Source of the DNA: Planctomycetales bacterium
GTDB taxonomy: Bacteria > Planctomycetota > Planctomycetia > Planctomycetales > Planctomycetaceae
Assembly: GCA_026400835.1 (NCBI GenBank)
Contig: JAPLOA010000076.1
Location: 62,001-126,000, forward strand
Direction of reading: 5' to 3'
Length of the DNA: 64,000 bases
Shown: piece after piece, positions 8,693 to 19,675 of the stretch
Layout of the letters: every line of letters begins with the position of its first letter
Position numbering within the stretch: position 1 is the first letter of the stretch
Notes under the pieces: generated by a model
Seen by the model: only the letters and a program-made list of their open reading frames with translations
What the model was told of the DNA's origin: nothing
Database searches by the model: none
Program-made: the position numbers and the translations under genes

Positions 8693-9970
8693 ATGTCCGT
8701 TTCAAATCGTATCTGTCGTCGGTCATTGCTTCGTGGTGCAGGCGTCACTTTGACTTTGCCATTGCTGGAAGCGATGCAGCGTCGCAGTAGTCGAGCAGCC
8801 GAAGCAGCGGAACCGCCGCGGCGAATGATCTGCATCAACACAACGCTGGGCCTGCATACGCCCTATCTGTTTCCCACTGCGACCGGCAGAGACTACGAAC
8901 TGACTCCGTATCTGGAACCCATTCAGAATCTCCGTGATCAGTTCACAGTTTTCTCCGGGCTTTCACATCCCGAAGTCGATGGCGGTCATCCGGCGGAGTT
9001 ATGTTATCTGACATCGGCTCCCCATCCGCGAGCCGACAATTTCAGGAACACGATTTCTCTTGATCAGTTTGCCATTGAGCAACTCGTCCCTGACACGCGC
9101 TTCGGTTCGCTTGTGCTCGCTTCGTCGTCCAGTCGAGGACTCTCGTTTACTCGAAGCGGCGTTCCCATTCCTGCCGACGAGCGACCATCGAGGATCTTTC
9201 GCAATATGTTTGTGAATGGAACCCCTGCCGAGGTCAATCAACAGGTGCTGCGTCTGAAGCAGGGACAGAGCGTGATGGATGCGGTTCTGTCAGAAGCGAA
9301 CGTGTTTCAGCGAGGACTCAACCAGCAGGATCTGGACAAGCTGGACGAGTACTTCACGTCTGTGCGCGAAGTGGAGCAGAGATTGGTCAAGGCTCAGGAA
9401 TGGTCGCGTCGGCCCAAGCCTGAAGTCAGCTCAAAACCTCCCATCGATATCGCCAATGCCGTTGATGTTCCCGCGCGAGTTCGACTCATGATTGACCTGA
9501 TGCATCTGGCGATTCAAACCGACTCCACAAGATTCATCACATTCGCACTCAATGGGCTCAATGCTGTCCCCACGATTCCCGGAGTCACGCAGGACTGGCA
9601 TAACCTTTCACATCATGGCCAGGATCCCGCAAAGCTTTCCGAGCTAAAGGTTGTCGAGCTTCAGCAGATGCAGCTTTTCGGAGAATTGCTCGCGAAACTG
9701 GGTGACTCTTCTGAAGGCAGCGGATCACTGCTGGATCGCACGATCGTTTTATTCGGCAGCAATCTCGGCAACGCCAGCAGTCACGACAACAAGAACATGC
9801 CGATCATCGTTGCCGGAGGCGGATTTCAGCACGGACAACATCTTGCCTTCGATCCGCTGAAGAATCCTCCTCTATGCAACCTGTACGTCCAACTTCTCAG
9901 ACGACTTGGCGCGAACGTAGACTCATTTGGCTCCAGCAACGGGACGATTCCCGGGTTTGAACTGGCCTGA
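8693..9970 (+). CDS. DUF1552 family exported protein
   Basis: 425 residues beginning with a Tat-like signal (RRSLLRGAGVTLTLPLLEAM). Diagnostic DUF1552 features include MICINTTLGLHTPYLFPTATG, the SGLSHPEVDGGH segment, FFTSV-type helix (DEYFTSVREVEQRLVKAQEW) and the C-terminal GSNLGNASSHDNKNMPI with GGGFQHGQHL. It sits 7 bp after the DUF1592 gene and is presumably cotranscribed with it; the two families regularly occur as a pair. The fold is thought to be alkaline-phosphatase/sulfatase-like, but no reaction has been assigned. Exported through Tat by inference. The gene converges with the DUF1501 gene that ends at 9992. Confidence 0.9.
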   Translation: MSVSNRICRRSLLRGAGVTLTLPLLEAMQRRSSRAAEAAEPPRRMICINTTLGLHTPYLFPTATGRDYELTPYLEPIQNLRDQFTVFSGLSHPEVDGGHPAELCYLTSAPHPRADNFRNTISLDQFAIEQLVPDTRFGSLVLASSSSRGLSFTRSGVPIPADERPSRIFRNMFVNGTPAEVNQQVLRLKQGQSVMDAVLSEANVFQRGLNQQDLDKLDEYFTSVREVEQRLVKAQEWSRRPKPEVSSKPPIDIANAVDVPARVRLMIDLMHLAIQTDSTRFITFALNGLNAVPTIPGVTQDWHNLSHHGQDPAKLSELKVVELQQMQLFGELLAKLGDSSEGSGSLLDRTIVLFGSNLGNASSHDNKNMPIIVAGGGFQHGQHLAFDPLKNPPLCNLYVQLLRRLGANVDSFGSSNGTIPGFELA

Positions 9971-9991
9971 TTTACCCCCTTTCGACGTCGA

Positions 9992-11362
9992 CTAGAATAA
10001 CTCCCGAATGGGAGTCCCGTGAGTCAAAGCAATGGGGCGACCGGAAGGGTCCGGCAGATGCAGATGGGGGTCGATTCCAAGGAAATGATAAATCGTGGCC
10101 AGAATGTCGTGAGGATCGAGCGGTCTGTTGGAAGGACGCGCGCCGATCGCATCTGTTGACCCAATCACCTGTCCCATCGGCATTCCACCTCCAGAAATCA
10201 AGATCGACATCGCACTCGGCCAATGATCGCGACCGACCTTGCCATCTCTGTATTCAAGCCGTGGCGTCCGTCCGAACTCACCCGTGACGATCAACAGCAC
10301 ATCCTGATCCAGCCCTCGTTCATACAAATCATTGATTAACGTTGTCACCACGTGGTCGTATGCTGGAAGCCGCGCATGCATGGCTTTGGTCATGTCCCAG
10401 TTCACAGCGTGATCGTCCCAGTTGTGTGCGCTTGAATCAGGACCATTGCCGCGTGAACAGAACGTGACGAACCTTACTCCCGCCTCAACAAGTCGCCGTG
10501 CGGTCAGGGCTTCCTGTCCTTCGCCGGGGCCGTAGAGCTCTCTCGTCTTTGCGTCTTCCAGTGATAGGTCAAACGCTTTCTGTGCGGCACCGGACATGAC
10601 AACTTCCAGCGCACGTCGACCGAATTCGTCCATCACGGACATCGTGCCCGCTCGATCAATATCGCGTCGGAATCGATCCAATGATGTCCGGAGTCCAACG
10701 CGATCATTCATCCTTGTTGCGTCGACCGACAGATGGGTATCGCGCAGACCGCCATTAACGATCGGAACGCGGTACATTCCGCTCCAGAAACCTTCCGAAA
10801 CACCAGCCGCATAATCCGGTCCGTTTACGACAACGCCGTTAATCGCCACGGCCGCAGGCAGGCCTCGCTGACCGCTTTCCAACAGCCGATTAGCGACAGC
10901 TCCGACTTGAGGATAATAGGATTCGTATCCAAACCCGGGCTTGAGTTTTCCAAAGCCGCTCAGAAATCGCCTGTGGCCGGCAAAATGGTCGGCTTCTTCG
11001 TGTGTGCATGATCGAATCAGTGAAAATCGATCTGCAATCTGCGCGTGTTTAGGAAGATATTCGCACACATCGATTCCGGAGACGTGGGTTGAGACCGGGC
11101 GAAACGGACCACGAATCTCGGTCGACGCTTCCGGCTTCATGTCATACGTTTCGAGGTGACTGGGGCCTCCATGGGCGAAATAGAGAATCACCGATTTCGC
11201 ACGTTTCGCGGGGGCCCCTGTCGACTCATTGGCCCTCGCTTCCAGTTGCAGCAGATCTGCGAGCGACAAGCCTCCAACACCCAGAAAACCAGCGTGAAGA
11301 AAACGGCGTCGAGATTCAGTCAGAAACGTCGCAGAGCTCTTCAGAAAAAACATGAAGTTCAT
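9992..11362 (-). CDS. DUF1501 family exported protein (1)
   Basis: 456 residues with a twin-arginine-like leader (SRRRFLHAGFLGVGGLSLAD). DUF1501 hallmarks are HGGPSHLETYDMKPEA near the N-terminus, GPFRPVSTHVSGIDVCEYLP, and TGEFGRTPRLE towards the C-terminus. The fold belongs to the alkaline phosphatase/sulfatase superfamily by family knowledge, substrate unknown. It is the last of four minus-strand genes (from 17280 leftward: DUF1592, DUF1552, DUF1501, DUF1501); the gap to the preceding DUF1501 gene is 60 bp. Start could alternatively be the ATG three codons further in; no convincing ribosome site decides. Confidence 0.88.
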   Translation of the reverse strand: MNFMFFLKSSATFLTESRRRFLHAGFLGVGGLSLADLLQLEARANESTGAPAKRAKSVILYFAHGGPSHLETYDMKPEASTEIRGPFRPVSTHVSGIDVCEYLPKHAQIADRFSLIRSCTHEEADHFAGHRRFLSGFGKLKPGFGYESYYPQVGAVANRLLESGQRGLPAAVAINGVVVNGPDYAAGVSEGFWSGMYRVPIVNGGLRDTHLSVDATRMNDRVGLRTSLDRFRRDIDRAGTMSVMDEFGRRALEVVMSGAAQKAFDLSLEDAKTRELYGPGEGQEALTARRLVEAGVRFVTFCSRGNGPDSSAHNWDDHAVNWDMTKAMHARLPAYDHVVTTLINDLYERGLDQDVLLIVTGEFGRTPRLEYRDGKVGRDHWPSAMSILISGGGMPMGQVIGSTDAIGARPSNRPLDPHDILATIYHFLGIDPHLHLPDPSGRPIALTHGTPIRELF

Positions 11363-11422
11363 CCAAACAATGTGTTATCGAAAACTCTGCGTGAACAATA
11401 CTCACCGGAATACAACTCGACA

Positions 11423-12778
11423 TCAGGAAAACAGCTCTTTGATCGGTACGCCCTGTTGCAGGAGTGGCACGGGACGATTCTGCCGGTCAGGAATCGTGGA
11501 CTCAGGATTAATCCCAATGACTCGATAAATGCTGGCCAGAAGATCTCCTGGAGTGAGCGGCCGGTCGAGCGGCTCGCCACCGTCTTTCGTCGTTGAGCCA
11601 ATGATCTGGCCCGTCTTGATTCCACCTCCGCTTAGCACTACATGCATCGCTTTGGGCCAGTGAGCTCGCCCTGCCCCCGCATCAATTCTTGGCGCTCGTC
11701 CAAATTCTCCACAGGCGATCACAAGCACTTCGTCCTGGAGTCCACGTTCCTGAAGATCTTCCACAAGCGCAGAAAACGCCTGATCAAAAACTGGCAGCCT
11801 TTTGCGAAGATTCTTTTCAATGTCGTAGTGGTCGTCCCACCAGTCGACATCCTTTTCGTAGAGATTCACGGTCACGAAGCCTACCCCCGCTTCCACCAGT
11901 CGGCGAGCCTGCAATGTATACTGACCCCATGCATGTTGACCGTACCGTTCCTTCAAGGACTCCGGTTCGGCCGAAAGATCGAAAGCATCCCGCGCATTCT
12001 TGCCGGTGACTAGCTCGACGGCCTGCCGACGGATATCGTCTTCATCCTGAAGTTGTGGCATCTCCCCGACTTTCCGCCGCAAAAGATCCAGCGACTGTGA
12101 TAACTCACGTCGATCCTGAAATCTCGAAATGGTTACTTCCGCAGGTAATGCAAACTCCGGTGGCCGATAGTTTCCCAGCTTCGGATTACCGCCACTGTTC
12201 AGCGCATTATGGCGAGCGCTAAGAAATGACGCAGTCTGGTAGAAGCCTGCATGAGTTCGATAGTCCTCCGGGACACAAACATAGGTTGGCATTCCCGTTT
12301 TTTCATCGCTACGAAAGTAGGACATGACCGACGCCTGACAAGGATGCCGCTGCCCTGACTGTCTTGCATTGAATTGCGGATAGCCGGTTTGGACAAGGTG
12401 CTGTGCATCGTCATGGACACTGTAAGAATGTGTCAACGACCGGATCACGGTCAGATGCTTTGCGATTCGAGCATGCCCGGGCATCAGATCACAGACCTGC
12501 AAACCCGGAAGAGAAGTGCCGATCGGCTGAAATGGCCCGCGAATTTCGACCGCAGATTCAGGCTTCATGTCGACCATATCGATATGCGATGGGCCGCCTG
12601 TCATCCACAACAGAATGACGGATTTGGGAGGTAGGGACTGATTCTCGCCACTCGCCCTTCGCATTTGCAAAACTTGACTGAGCGAAATCCCCCCCAAAGC
12701 CAGACTACCGACTCGAAGAAAGCTTCGACGATTTTGAGCGTACCAGGCGTGCCCTGGAACTCCTGACCTGATCGGCAT
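11423..12778 (-). CDS. DUF1501 family exported protein (2)
   Basis: 451 residues. ATG 12778 is preferred over the in-frame GTG at 12790 because AGGGTGAG lies 7 bp upstream. Tat-type leader NRRSFLRVGSLALGGISLSQ; family motifs TGGPSHIDMVDMKPES, GPFQPIGTSLPGLQVCDLMP and CGEFGRAPRID, ending in the usual RPVPLLQQGVPIKELF tail. It differs from its downstream neighbour enough to be an old duplication rather than a recent tandem copy. Exported, predicted alkaline-phosphatase-like fold, substrate unknown. The upstream gap to the DUF1552 gene is 110 bp and holds no other gene. Confidence 0.88.
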   Translation of the reverse strand: MPIRSGVPGHAWYAQNRRSFLRVGSLALGGISLSQVLQMRRASGENQSLPPKSVILLWMTGGPSHIDMVDMKPESAVEIRGPFQPIGTSLPGLQVCDLMPGHARIAKHLTVIRSLTHSYSVHDDAQHLVQTGYPQFNARQSGQRHPCQASVMSYFRSDEKTGMPTYVCVPEDYRTHAGFYQTASFLSARHNALNSGGNPKLGNYRPPEFALPAEVTISRFQDRRELSQSLDLLRRKVGEMPQLQDEDDIRRQAVELVTGKNARDAFDLSAEPESLKERYGQHAWGQYTLQARRLVEAGVGFVTVNLYEKDVDWWDDHYDIEKNLRKRLPVFDQAFSALVEDLQERGLQDEVLVIACGEFGRAPRIDAGAGRAHWPKAMHVVLSGGGIKTGQIIGSTTKDGGEPLDRPLTPGDLLASIYRVIGINPESTIPDRQNRPVPLLQQGVPIKELFS

Positions 12779-12888
12779 AACAGGACTCACCCTGGAAGAA
12801 GGAAACTCTAGCTACATTCAGTCTTTCTGCGAACTCAAGGATGATCTCATCCGGCGTGCGATCTTCCCGAAGACATTATCACGATAGG

Positions 12889-14229
12889 CTATACAAAGGC
12901 GCCGCTCGTCAATTTCCCTGTACTATCACCAAAGGAAGACTCTGGTATTCCCATAGCACTGAGAATGCTGAGATACAGGTTACACATCGGTGTATCGTCC
13001 TGCTTCCAGTGGCCACCATGCTGTATGCCCATTCTCGCACCGCCCGCCAACAACGTCGGCAGATTTCTGGGGTTGTGAGTCGTGCTGCATCCGCTGCCGA
13101 ACAGCACCAGAGAATTATCCAGCACGGTCCCATCAGCGTCTTTATATTGCTGAAGCCTGCTCAGGAAGCCCGCGATCTGCTGGCTCAGGAACAGGTCATA
13201 CTTTGCAAACTCCAACTGCCCATCCTTGTCGCCGGCATGAGACAAGTTGTGATGAGTTCTTGTCAGGCCCAACTTAATCGGGAAAGTATCGCTGATTCCC
13301 ATGCCGTCTTCGCGATTCAGCATAAAGGCAACTGACCGAGTGATGTCCGCATCAAACGCCAGCGCGATCAGATCAAACATGTTGCGATAGTATTCCGCCG
13401 GCTCACCCTCGGTCGTTACATCGAGTTTCAGGTGCGAGTAGTCCTGTGACTTCAGTGGAATATCAATCCATTTCTCCGAAGCCGTCAGTCGCTGTTCAAT
13501 CTCATTAAGTGATGTCAGATACTGATCCATCTTCTCGCGGTCAGACTGCCCCAACTGCTGGTTGAGAGATTTCGAATTCACCAGTACCGCATCAACAAGT
13601 CTGATTCGCTTCTTCAATTGCTTCTGCTGAGCGGCGATCGATTCTTCGTTGCTGCGAAACAGCCGATCGAAAACTCGCTGAGGACTGTTCTCAGCCGGAA
13701 TCGGCTTGCCTTCAAGGTTGTAAGAAATCGTTCCTGTGCGTGACAGGAATCCAACGCCCGCATCGATCGACAATACCAGTGACGGCTGGCGGCAATACTG
13801 TTTTGTGTGCTGAGCAATCACCTGATCCAGAGAGACGGTGTTGTAAGTTCCAGGTTTCGCGTTATGCAGCGGAGCACCGGTCAACCACATATCCGAACAA
13901 ACATGAGGATCCGCCTTGGTCCCGTTCGGATGGTACAACCCTCCCAGAAAACTCACATGCTCACGAAGAGGAGCGAACGGCTCCGTCGATTTGCCGAAGA
14001 CAAAATCGCGGCCGATCTGTTTGGGAAACCAGCTCCATTCATCAATACCATTGGCCGGATCCGGCAGACACATTCCGTTGGCCGTGTACATTGCGCAGAA
14101 TCGCCGTGGATTCTTTGCCGCATCATTCGCTGACGCATCTGCAAACAGTTCAAGCCTCGGCAGAATCACCGCGACCCCGGCCGCCCCACGCAGAAACTGG
14201 CGACGATCAATTGTTGTAATTGGCAGCAC
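12889..14229 (-). CDS. DUF1552 family exported protein (second copy)
   Basis: 446 residues from GTG 14229, which is supported by GAGGAG 7 bp upstream. Tat-like leader [20 protein letters not shown]. Family features: [70 protein letters not shown] and [13 protein letters not shown]. It follows the DUF1592 gene by 33 bp, repeating the DUF1592-DUF1552 pair found at 6283-9970 in the opposite orientation; the sequences are clearly diverged, so this is not a recent inverted duplication. Confidence 0.9.
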   Translation of the reverse strand: MLPITTIDRRQFLRGAAGVAVILPRLELFADASANDAAKNPRRFCAMYTANGMCLPDPANGIDEWSWFPKQIGRDFVFGKSTEPFAPLREHVSFLGGLYHPNGTKADPHVCSDMWLTGAPLHNAKPGTYNTVSLDQVIAQHTKQYCRQPSLVLSIDAGVGFLSRTGTISYNLEGKPIPAENSPQRVFDRLFRSNEESIAAQQKQLKKRIRLVDAVLVNSKSLNQQLGQSDREKMDQYLTSLNEIEQRLTASEKWIDIPLKSQDYSHLKLDVTTEGEPAEYYRNMFDLIALAFDADITRSVAFMLNREDGMGISDTFPIKLGLTRTHHNLSHAGDKDGQLEFAKYDLFLSQQIAGFLSRLQQYKDADGTVLDNSLVLFGSGCSTTHNPRNLPTLLAGGARMGIQHGGHWKQDDTPMCNLYLSILSAMGIPESSFGDSTGKLTSGAFV

Positions 14230-14262
14230 GGTGTGGCTCCTCGTTCTTGCTATGGCGATGAA

Positions 14263-17200
14263 CTACTTCTTCAAAAACAAATCGCTGGTCACAACAAACC
14301 TGATCATATCCTGCATTCGGTATCCATCCGCCTTCAACTGTTTTCCTGCTTCCTTCAGCCATTCGAGTTCATTATAGGTCAGACTACGGCCTGCCCCATA
14401 ACTGCTCAGATGCTTAAGAACACTGAAGGCTACCTGATCGATTCGATCGTTCTCAAGATAGTTCCGCAGTCCGGCGAGGTCGGCCACCTCAGTACCATCC
14501 GGCAGCGTCGAACGAGCATCCGCAGGCTGCGTCTTAAATCGGCCAGCCGCATCGTATTGCTCGAAGGCAACTCCCCACGGATCGATCCCGGAATGACATT
14601 TCGCGCATCCTTCCTGATTGCGATGGCGTTCCAGTTTCTCACGCAAAGTGCGTTCAGTTCCATCTTCTTTAAGCTGGGGAACATTTGGCGGTGGATCATC
14701 AGGCGGCTCAGCAATCATGCGACGGGCCAGCCAGGCTCCACGTTTGATCGGATTGGATTCGCGACCGTCGGACAATCCCGCCAGAATAGCAGCCTGAGAT
14801 AAAACCCCACCGAGCTGTCCGTTCTTATGCGAGATCGCCGCAAACTGAAGGCCGTGCTCAGTTTGTTCTCCCAGTTCGTAGTAGCTGGCCACCGCGTCGT
14901 TGGCGATGATGAAGTCCGAATGAATCAGGTGACTGACAGGCAGATTATTGTCTAACAGATAGCGAACAAACTGTATGGGCTCCTCACGCAGTTGAGTTTT
15001 CGTGTCGCGGGTCAGTCTGGGGAAACGAGAACGATCGACTTCAAGGACATCAAATTTCTCCAGGCTGAGCCATTGCGATGTAAACCCATGCACGAATTGC
15101 TCAGAACGAGGATCCTTCAGTAGTCGATCTGCCTGAGCCGTTAAGTCTTCCTTCAAAGTGTTTGCAGCCGCCGCATCGAGCAACTCCTGATCAGGTGGCG
15201 AATTCCACAGGAAGTAAGACAGCTTCGAGGCCAGCTCCCAATTGTCGATATTTTCCGCCTCCGGACCACTGCTGTTTTCAATCAAAAACAAAAACTGAGG
15301 CGATGTCAGTACGACCAACAGAGCATCCTTGATGCCTTGCTGAAAATCATGATTCTCCCTGAAAGAGCTCTCCCAAACCGAAACCACAGAATCCACTTCT
15401 GCATCCGTCACCGGCCGGCGCCACGCTCGTGTCATGAATGATGAAATAATCTCGCGAGCATAAAGCGAATGGTCTTCACGATTCGGTGAGTCAACGAAAA
15501 TGTTGCGATGCGTAGCGGGTGGCCAGGCATCGTAAATCGGACCTTCGAATTCTACCGAATGGATCTTCAGGCGAGGCATTTCTCGCCCATCGGTATACTC
15601 ACTGCGAACACCAATCTCACGAATACCAGCAAGATAGTTGACGTTATTCTCCTCGACCGCCGGATAAGGAAAATCATTGATCGCGCCAGTAAACGTGAAT
15701 TCGGCTGGTTCCAAATTCGCTACCGCTTGAGGCTTGCCGACAGCATTGAGCGTACTGCCACAATCTCGCCGAAGTCCAAGATGAACCCACAGAGCGGGCG
15801 CACGTTTCTCGAAGCGAGTGAACTTCACTGCCAGGTCACTTTCATCGCTCAATCTGGTCAACACAACTCGATTGATGCGAGTCTTCTCGCTCTTCGAACT
15901 GCCAAGACTCAAAGGACCGCCTGAAAGACGGACGACAAAGACAGCATGAAACTGTTCCGCATTGGCCACTTCAGGACTTGCATCCACCGGATTGATATTC
16001 TTGATCTGACGAGAAAAGTCCCGGTCTCCTATTTTGAGTCGCAACAAATGGCTCGGCTCATTCATCACGCAGGAAACGTCGACTTGATAGATCCCAGGCT
16101 GTTCAATGACGACAGATCCTTTGGACTCGTCGTCAATAGAAACGAGCTCCACAGACGCCGATTCCACCGGACTCGGAATCGCCGGTATGCCCTCCAGCAT
16201 CAGGCCATCGTCGTAGCGAGAGGCCCGCACGGTCACTCGAAAGTTGCCATGATCTGGAAGTTCTCTTAAAGAAATCTTGAAGTTGGCCATCGGGCCATAG
16301 GTGTTCGATTCACCAAAGATCTCCGGGCTTGGAATGGCAGACCGAAGCAACAATCCGCCCGGCACAGCCTGATAGGGCTCTCCCAGAGGATAACCTTCCG
16401 TGCCTCGCATGCACGCAAACACCGCATGGTAGATACCGTCAAAGTGCTTCCACTGCCGGATCGTGTCGTTACCAACATAGCCCTCAATAAAATCGAACGA
16501 TGACTGCATTGCATACGGCGTGTAGGCAAACGGCTTCTGTGGCTGAAGTTCAGTCACGACAAAATCCTGATTGTTCAGCAGCAGACTGTTCGCACCGAGG
16601 ATTAACGAGTCTTTGCAGGGATCAGGATTGATTCCCAGGCCGAGATCCATTCGAAAATTCTGAATCGTGGGTTTTGAGTTTTCATCGACGATGCATAGGT
16701 TGAGTGATTTCTCGGCAATGTCGAAGTAGTATTCCATCTGCAACGGTGACAGCCCGAGTACCTGGCCGTTGTTGGCAAAGCCGTCCTTCGAAACTCCGTC
16801 GGGAGGAAGAATGTCCGACAGGTTTTCCTCCAGCTTCAGCAATTCGCGCATCGTATTGCGATATTGCGAAACCGTCAGACGCCGAACGGAGCCATTCTTC
16901 TGAGTGTCTCTGGATCGAGCCACATTCAACGCCTGCTCAATCCACTTCGACAAAAACTCATGCTCCTCTTTGGTCGGCTGAGGTTCATCGGCCGGAGGCA
17001 TCGCGGCTTCATCCAACTGCTTGCCAATATCACGCCACAGGAACAGATGGCGATCCTGCAGAGAACCATCTAACTGGTCGACTCGAATCCCCGACTTCAT
17101 GTTGTCGGCGTTGTGGCATCGAAGACAATACTTCTGCAACAACGGCTGCACCTGGGCCGTAAATGATTTCTCGACGTCACTATCCTGACCATATGCGTCT

Positions 17201-17280
17201 GACGACGAAAGAAATGCAACAATTGCGATCAGAAGTCCCAGAGCGCAGGGACCAAAATGTCTGGCGAATAGTGATATCAC
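14263..17280 (-). CDS. DUF1592-type planctomycete cytochrome-like protein (second copy)
   Basis: 1005 residues from GTG 17280, with a signal peptide ending near SDAYGQ. N-terminal heme motif CLRCH (C52-H56), then [15 protein letters not shown]1587 ([20 protein letters not shown]), a long inserted region with beta-sandwich character (about residues 190-560) that the 800-residue paralogue has only in short form, DUF1595/DUF1592 ([15 protein letters not shown]), DUF1588 with CAKCH (from C892) and [14 protein letters not shown], and C-terminal DUF1585 ([20 protein letters not shown]). Exported, likely two c-type hemes. First gene of a probable DUF1592-DUF1552-DUF1501-DUF1501 transcription unit. 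Electron donor and acceptor are unknown. Confidence 0.9.
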   Translation of the reverse strand: MISLFARHFGPCALGLLIAIVAFLSSSDAYGQDSDVEKSFTAQVQPLLQKYCLRCHNADNMKSGIRVDQLDGSLQDRHLFLWRDIGKQLDEAAMPPADEPQPTKEEHEFLSKWIEQALNVARSRDTQKNGSVRRLTVSQYRNTMRELLKLEENLSDILPPDGVSKDGFANNGQVLGLSPLQMEYYFDIAEKSLNLCIVDENSKPTIQNFRMDLGLGINPDPCKDSLILGANSLLLNNQDFVVTELQPQKPFAYTPYAMQSSFDFIEGYVGNDTIRQWKHFDGIYHAVFACMRGTEGYPLGEPYQAVPGGLLLRSAIPSPEIFGESNTYGPMANFKISLRELPDHGNFRVTVRASRYDDGLMLEGIPAIPSPVESASVELVSIDDESKGSVVIEQPGIYQVDVSCVMNEPSHLLRLKIGDRDFSRQIKNINPVDASPEVANAEQFHAVFVVRLSGGPLSLGSSKSEKTRINRVVLTRLSDESDLAVKFTRFEKRAPALWVHLGLRRDCGSTLNAVGKPQAVANLEPAEFTFTGAINDFPYPAVEENNVNYLAGIREIGVRSEYTDGREMPRLKIHSVEFEGPIYDAWPPATHRNIFVDSPNREDHSLYAREIISSFMTRAWRRPVTDAEVDSVVSVWESSFRENHDFQQGIKDALLVVLTSPQFLFLIENSSGPEAENIDNWELASKLSYFLWNSPPDQELLDAAAANTLKEDLTAQADRLLKDPRSEQFVHGFTSQWLSLEKFDVLEVDRSRFPRLTRDTKTQLREEPIQFVRYLLDNNLPVSHLIHSDFIIANDAVASYYELGEQTEHGLQFAAISHKNGQLGGVLSQAAILAGLSDGRESNPIKRGAWLARRMIAEPPDDPPPNVPQLKEDGTERTLREKLERHRNQEGCAKCHSGIDPWGVAFEQYDAAGRFKTQPADARSTLPDGTEVADLAGLRNYLENDRIDQVAFSVLKHLSSYGAGRSLTYNELEWLKEAGKQLKADGYRMQDMIRFVVTSDLFLKK

Positions 17281-17374
17281 GGCTGGATCTCATGGAGAGA
17301 AAGAAGGCGGGCTGAATAGCCTACCGGTATTCGCTCCACATCACAAGAGCCGTGATCAACCATCCCATCCCCAA

Positions 17375-17400
17375 CCGCCAACGGGCCTGCCCCGTGGCGG
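17375..17400. repeat. GC-rich hairpin between DUF1501 and DUF1592 genes
   Basis: CCGCC-A-ACGGG pairs with CCCGT-GGCGG around a 5-nt loop directly downstream of the stop of the DUF1501 gene on the minus strand. No T tract follows; it may be a terminator or another palindromic intergenic element. Confidence 0.4.
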
Positions 17401-17401
17401 G

Positions 17402-18913
17402 TTAAACCAATACATCCTTCACAACCACGCCCTCAACATCAGTCAGTCGACGTTCAAGGCCGTTGTAGTAAAACGTCAGGCGCTCATGATCCAGTCCGAG
17501 CAGGTGCAGGATCGTGGCGTGAAAATCGTGAACGTTGCAGACATTCTCAACAGCCTTGTAACCGAAATCGTCTGTCGCGCCATATGTGAATGGAGCTTTG
17601 ACACCGGCGCCGGCCATCCAGCAGGTGAAGCCTTCGGGATTATGATCTCGTCCGCTGGCACCTTTTTGGAACGTTGGCATGCGACCGAATTCGGTACACC
17701 ACACGACCAGCGTATCCTTCAGGAGTCCCCGCTGTTTCAAATCGGTAATCAACGCGGCTGTGGGCTGATCGAGAACCGGGCCATGCACGCTGTATTGATC
17801 GGCCAACACCTTATGACCGTCCCAGTTGCTGACTCCTTCACCACCCGTTTGATACGCACCATTAAAGAGTTGCACGAACCGCACGCCCTGCTCCAGCAAT
17901 CGCCGCGCGAGAATACAGTTCTTTGCGTAAGCCGCCTTCAACGTGTTCTGAGTATCATCGGCTCCGTACAACGCCAGAGTTGATGCCGACTCGGTGGAGA
18001 GATCTCGCACTTCCGGAATACTGAGCTGCATCTTTGCCGCGAGTTCGTAGCTGCTGATGCGAGCCGCTAATTCCGTATCACCGGGGAATCGCTCGAGATG
18101 CCGATCATTAAGCCGCTTCAGGAAGTCGCGAGTCTTCTTGTCTGAGGCTTCTGCAATGGACTCCGGCCGAGCCAGATTGCGGATGGGCAGCGACGTATTG
18201 AAGTCCGTGCCCTGATACGCAGCCGGAAGAAATCCGGGCCCCCAGTTGTTCACCGAATTCTGGGGAGTTCCTCGCGGATCCGGAATCGCTACGTAAGAAG
18301 GCAGATTTTCGTTTTCTGTGCCCAATGCGAATGTCGTCCAGGCTCCAATACTGGGATAACCATCCAGCGTGAAGCCAGTCGACATGTAATTCTCGCCGGG
18401 ACCGTGGGTGTTCGTCTTTCCCTTAAGCGAGTGAATGAAGCACATGTCGTCCGCCAACGCGCCGAGATGCGGGACAAGGTCTGAAATCATCTTGCCGCAT
18501 TCACCTCGCGGCTGAAACTTCCACGGGCTTTGTGTCACATTGCCCTGCTCTCCCTGAAACGTAATCAGCTTGTCCGCACCAGGCAACGGCTGGCCGTGGC
18601 GAGCGATTAGTTCCGGTTTATAGTCAAACGTATCCACATGACTGCAGGCGCCCGAGCAGAAGATCACGACGACTCGCTTCGCCGCCGCCGGAAAGTGCGA
18701 CTGCCTCGATGCAAACGGCCGCGACGCATCGATATCCGGCCGGATCGGCGACTTCCCGCTGACATTACTCTTCGGCTTCTCATCCGCCCTCAACAACCCC
18801 TGCTCCGCCAGCATCATCGACAACGCAATGCTGCTAAGCCCCGTGGCGGTGTTGTCGAGAAAGCCTCGCCGGTTGAGAAGATGACGGCTATTCAAGAGGT
18901 TTGCAGCAAACAT
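17402..18913 (-). CDS. DUF1501 family exported protein (3)
   Basis: 503 residues with a leader of the kind [20 protein letters not shown]. Motifs: [53 protein letters not shown] and the closing [12 protein letters not shown] tail typical of the larger DUF1501 subgroup that partners DUF1549/DUF1553 proteins. The fifth DUF1501 gene, at 54801, is of the same subgroup. The ATG lies 9 bp after the stop of the zeta-toxin gene, and its ribosome site (AGGA) overlaps that stop codon. The natural operon partner would be the DUF1549/DUF1553 gene at 19987-22752, now separated by the toxin-antitoxin pair. Confidence 0.9.
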   Translation of the reverse strand: MFAANLLNSRHLLNRRGFLDNTATGLSSIALSMMLAEQGLLRADEKPKSNVSGKSPIRPDIDASRPFASRQSHFPAAAKRVVVIFCSGACSHVDTFDYKPELIARHGQPLPGADKLITFQGEQGNVTQSPWKFQPRGECGKMISDLVPHLGALADDMCFIHSLKGKTNTHGPGENYMSTGFTLDGYPSIGAWTTFALGTENENLPSYVAIPDPRGTPQNSVNNWGPGFLPAAYQGTDFNTSLPIRNLARPESIAEASDKKTRDFLKRLNDRHLERFPGDTELAARISSYELAAKMQLSIPEVRDLSTESASTLALYGADDTQNTLKAAYAKNCILARRLLEQGVRFVQLFNGAYQTGGEGVSNWDGHKVLADQYSVHGPVLDQPTAALITDLKQRGLLKDTLVVWCTEFGRMPTFQKGASGRDHNPEGFTCWMAGAGVKAPFTYGATDDFGYKAVENVCNVHDFHATILHLLGLDHERLTFYYNGLERRLTDVEGVVVKDVLV

Positions 18914-18922
18914 TGGTCGTTC

Positions 18923-19675
18923 CTAGGTTTTCACTTCCGACAAGACAGTTCTATGAAACCAATCAGGGATTCGCGATGTCTTGATTTCGATCAGTTTGCC
19001 GTCAGTGATCTCAGCAATCCACGTGCTATCGCTGCCATCAGCCGAGTTGTCAAATATGAAAGCTCGGTTCGAAAGTCGAATAGCAGGCACGAGTAAGTTC
19101 ATACAACGATGATATCGACTATGGATTTTCTCTTCTGGAACCGAGTGACCGCCCATACGAACTCGGTTCTGAACGCGTGACACATTGATCGCGGGGTCCT
19201 CCGTCGCAACAAAGTACAGGTAGGTTCTATAACCTTGGGACTGTGCAGCCCTCAAGAGCTCCACCTTGTCGACGGAAGACATTACAGTCTCCATTGTGAA
19301 GGAGACCTGCTGATGAAGAAGACAGCGACGGAGAAAGTCGGCGAGGACCGATGCAACATAAGAGTTGACGGACACTTTCGAAAAGTCGATCACGCCGGAA
19401 TTGACAGAAAGCAAGTCTGCCGTGGATGTCAGCCCTGCGGACTTCAACAGCGACGATTGCCGAAAAAAGTCTTTGACGTGACTGGGCAGGATCTGTTCTG
19501 GCTGAACGTCGAAACTGGCGACTGCAATTTGGCCATGCTTGCGAATAGACTGTTCGAGTTCATCCGCATTCAGATAGACTCCGAGAAGCTCTGATGGCAG
19601 GACATTCTTGAGCGTGCTCTTTCCCGATCCGTTTGGCCCCGCAAACATTCTCAATCTCGGAGTGCCAGTCGTCAT
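18923..19675 (-). CDS. zeta-toxin-like P-loop kinase
   Basis: 250 residues. Walker A GPNGSGKS at residues 13-20 close to the N-terminus, followed by YLNADELEQ, as in zeta toxin/AAA-type kinases; TMETVMSS around the middle matches the substrate-binding segment of this family, and the arginine-bearing RVQNRVRMGGHSVPEEKI is typical of its C-terminal half. Zeta toxins phosphorylate UDP-N-acetylglucosamine and poison cell-wall synthesis; for chromosomal relatives like this one the substrate is not established. It overlaps the upstream 79-residue gene by 4 bp (ATGA), and the DUF1501 gene follows after 9 bp. Toxin activity is inference from family and layout. Confidence 0.8.
   Translation of the reverse strand: MTTGTPRLRMFAGPNGSGKSTLKNVLPSELLGVYLNADELEQSIRKHGQIAVASFDVQPEQILPSHVKDFFRQSSLLKSAGLTSTADLLSVNSGVIDFSKVSVNSYVASVLADFLRRCLLHQQVSFTMETVMSSVDKVELLRAAQSQGYRTYLYFVATEDPAINVSRVQNRVRMGGHSVPEEKIHSRYHRCMNLLVPAIRLSNRAFIFDNSADGSDSTWIAEITDGKLIEIKTSRIPDWFHRTVLSEVKT

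Noticed and set aside
6283-17280. Recent inverted duplication of the DUF1592-DUF1552 pair
   Set aside because: The two pairs differ greatly in length and sequence (800 vs 1005 residues), so they are old paralogues.
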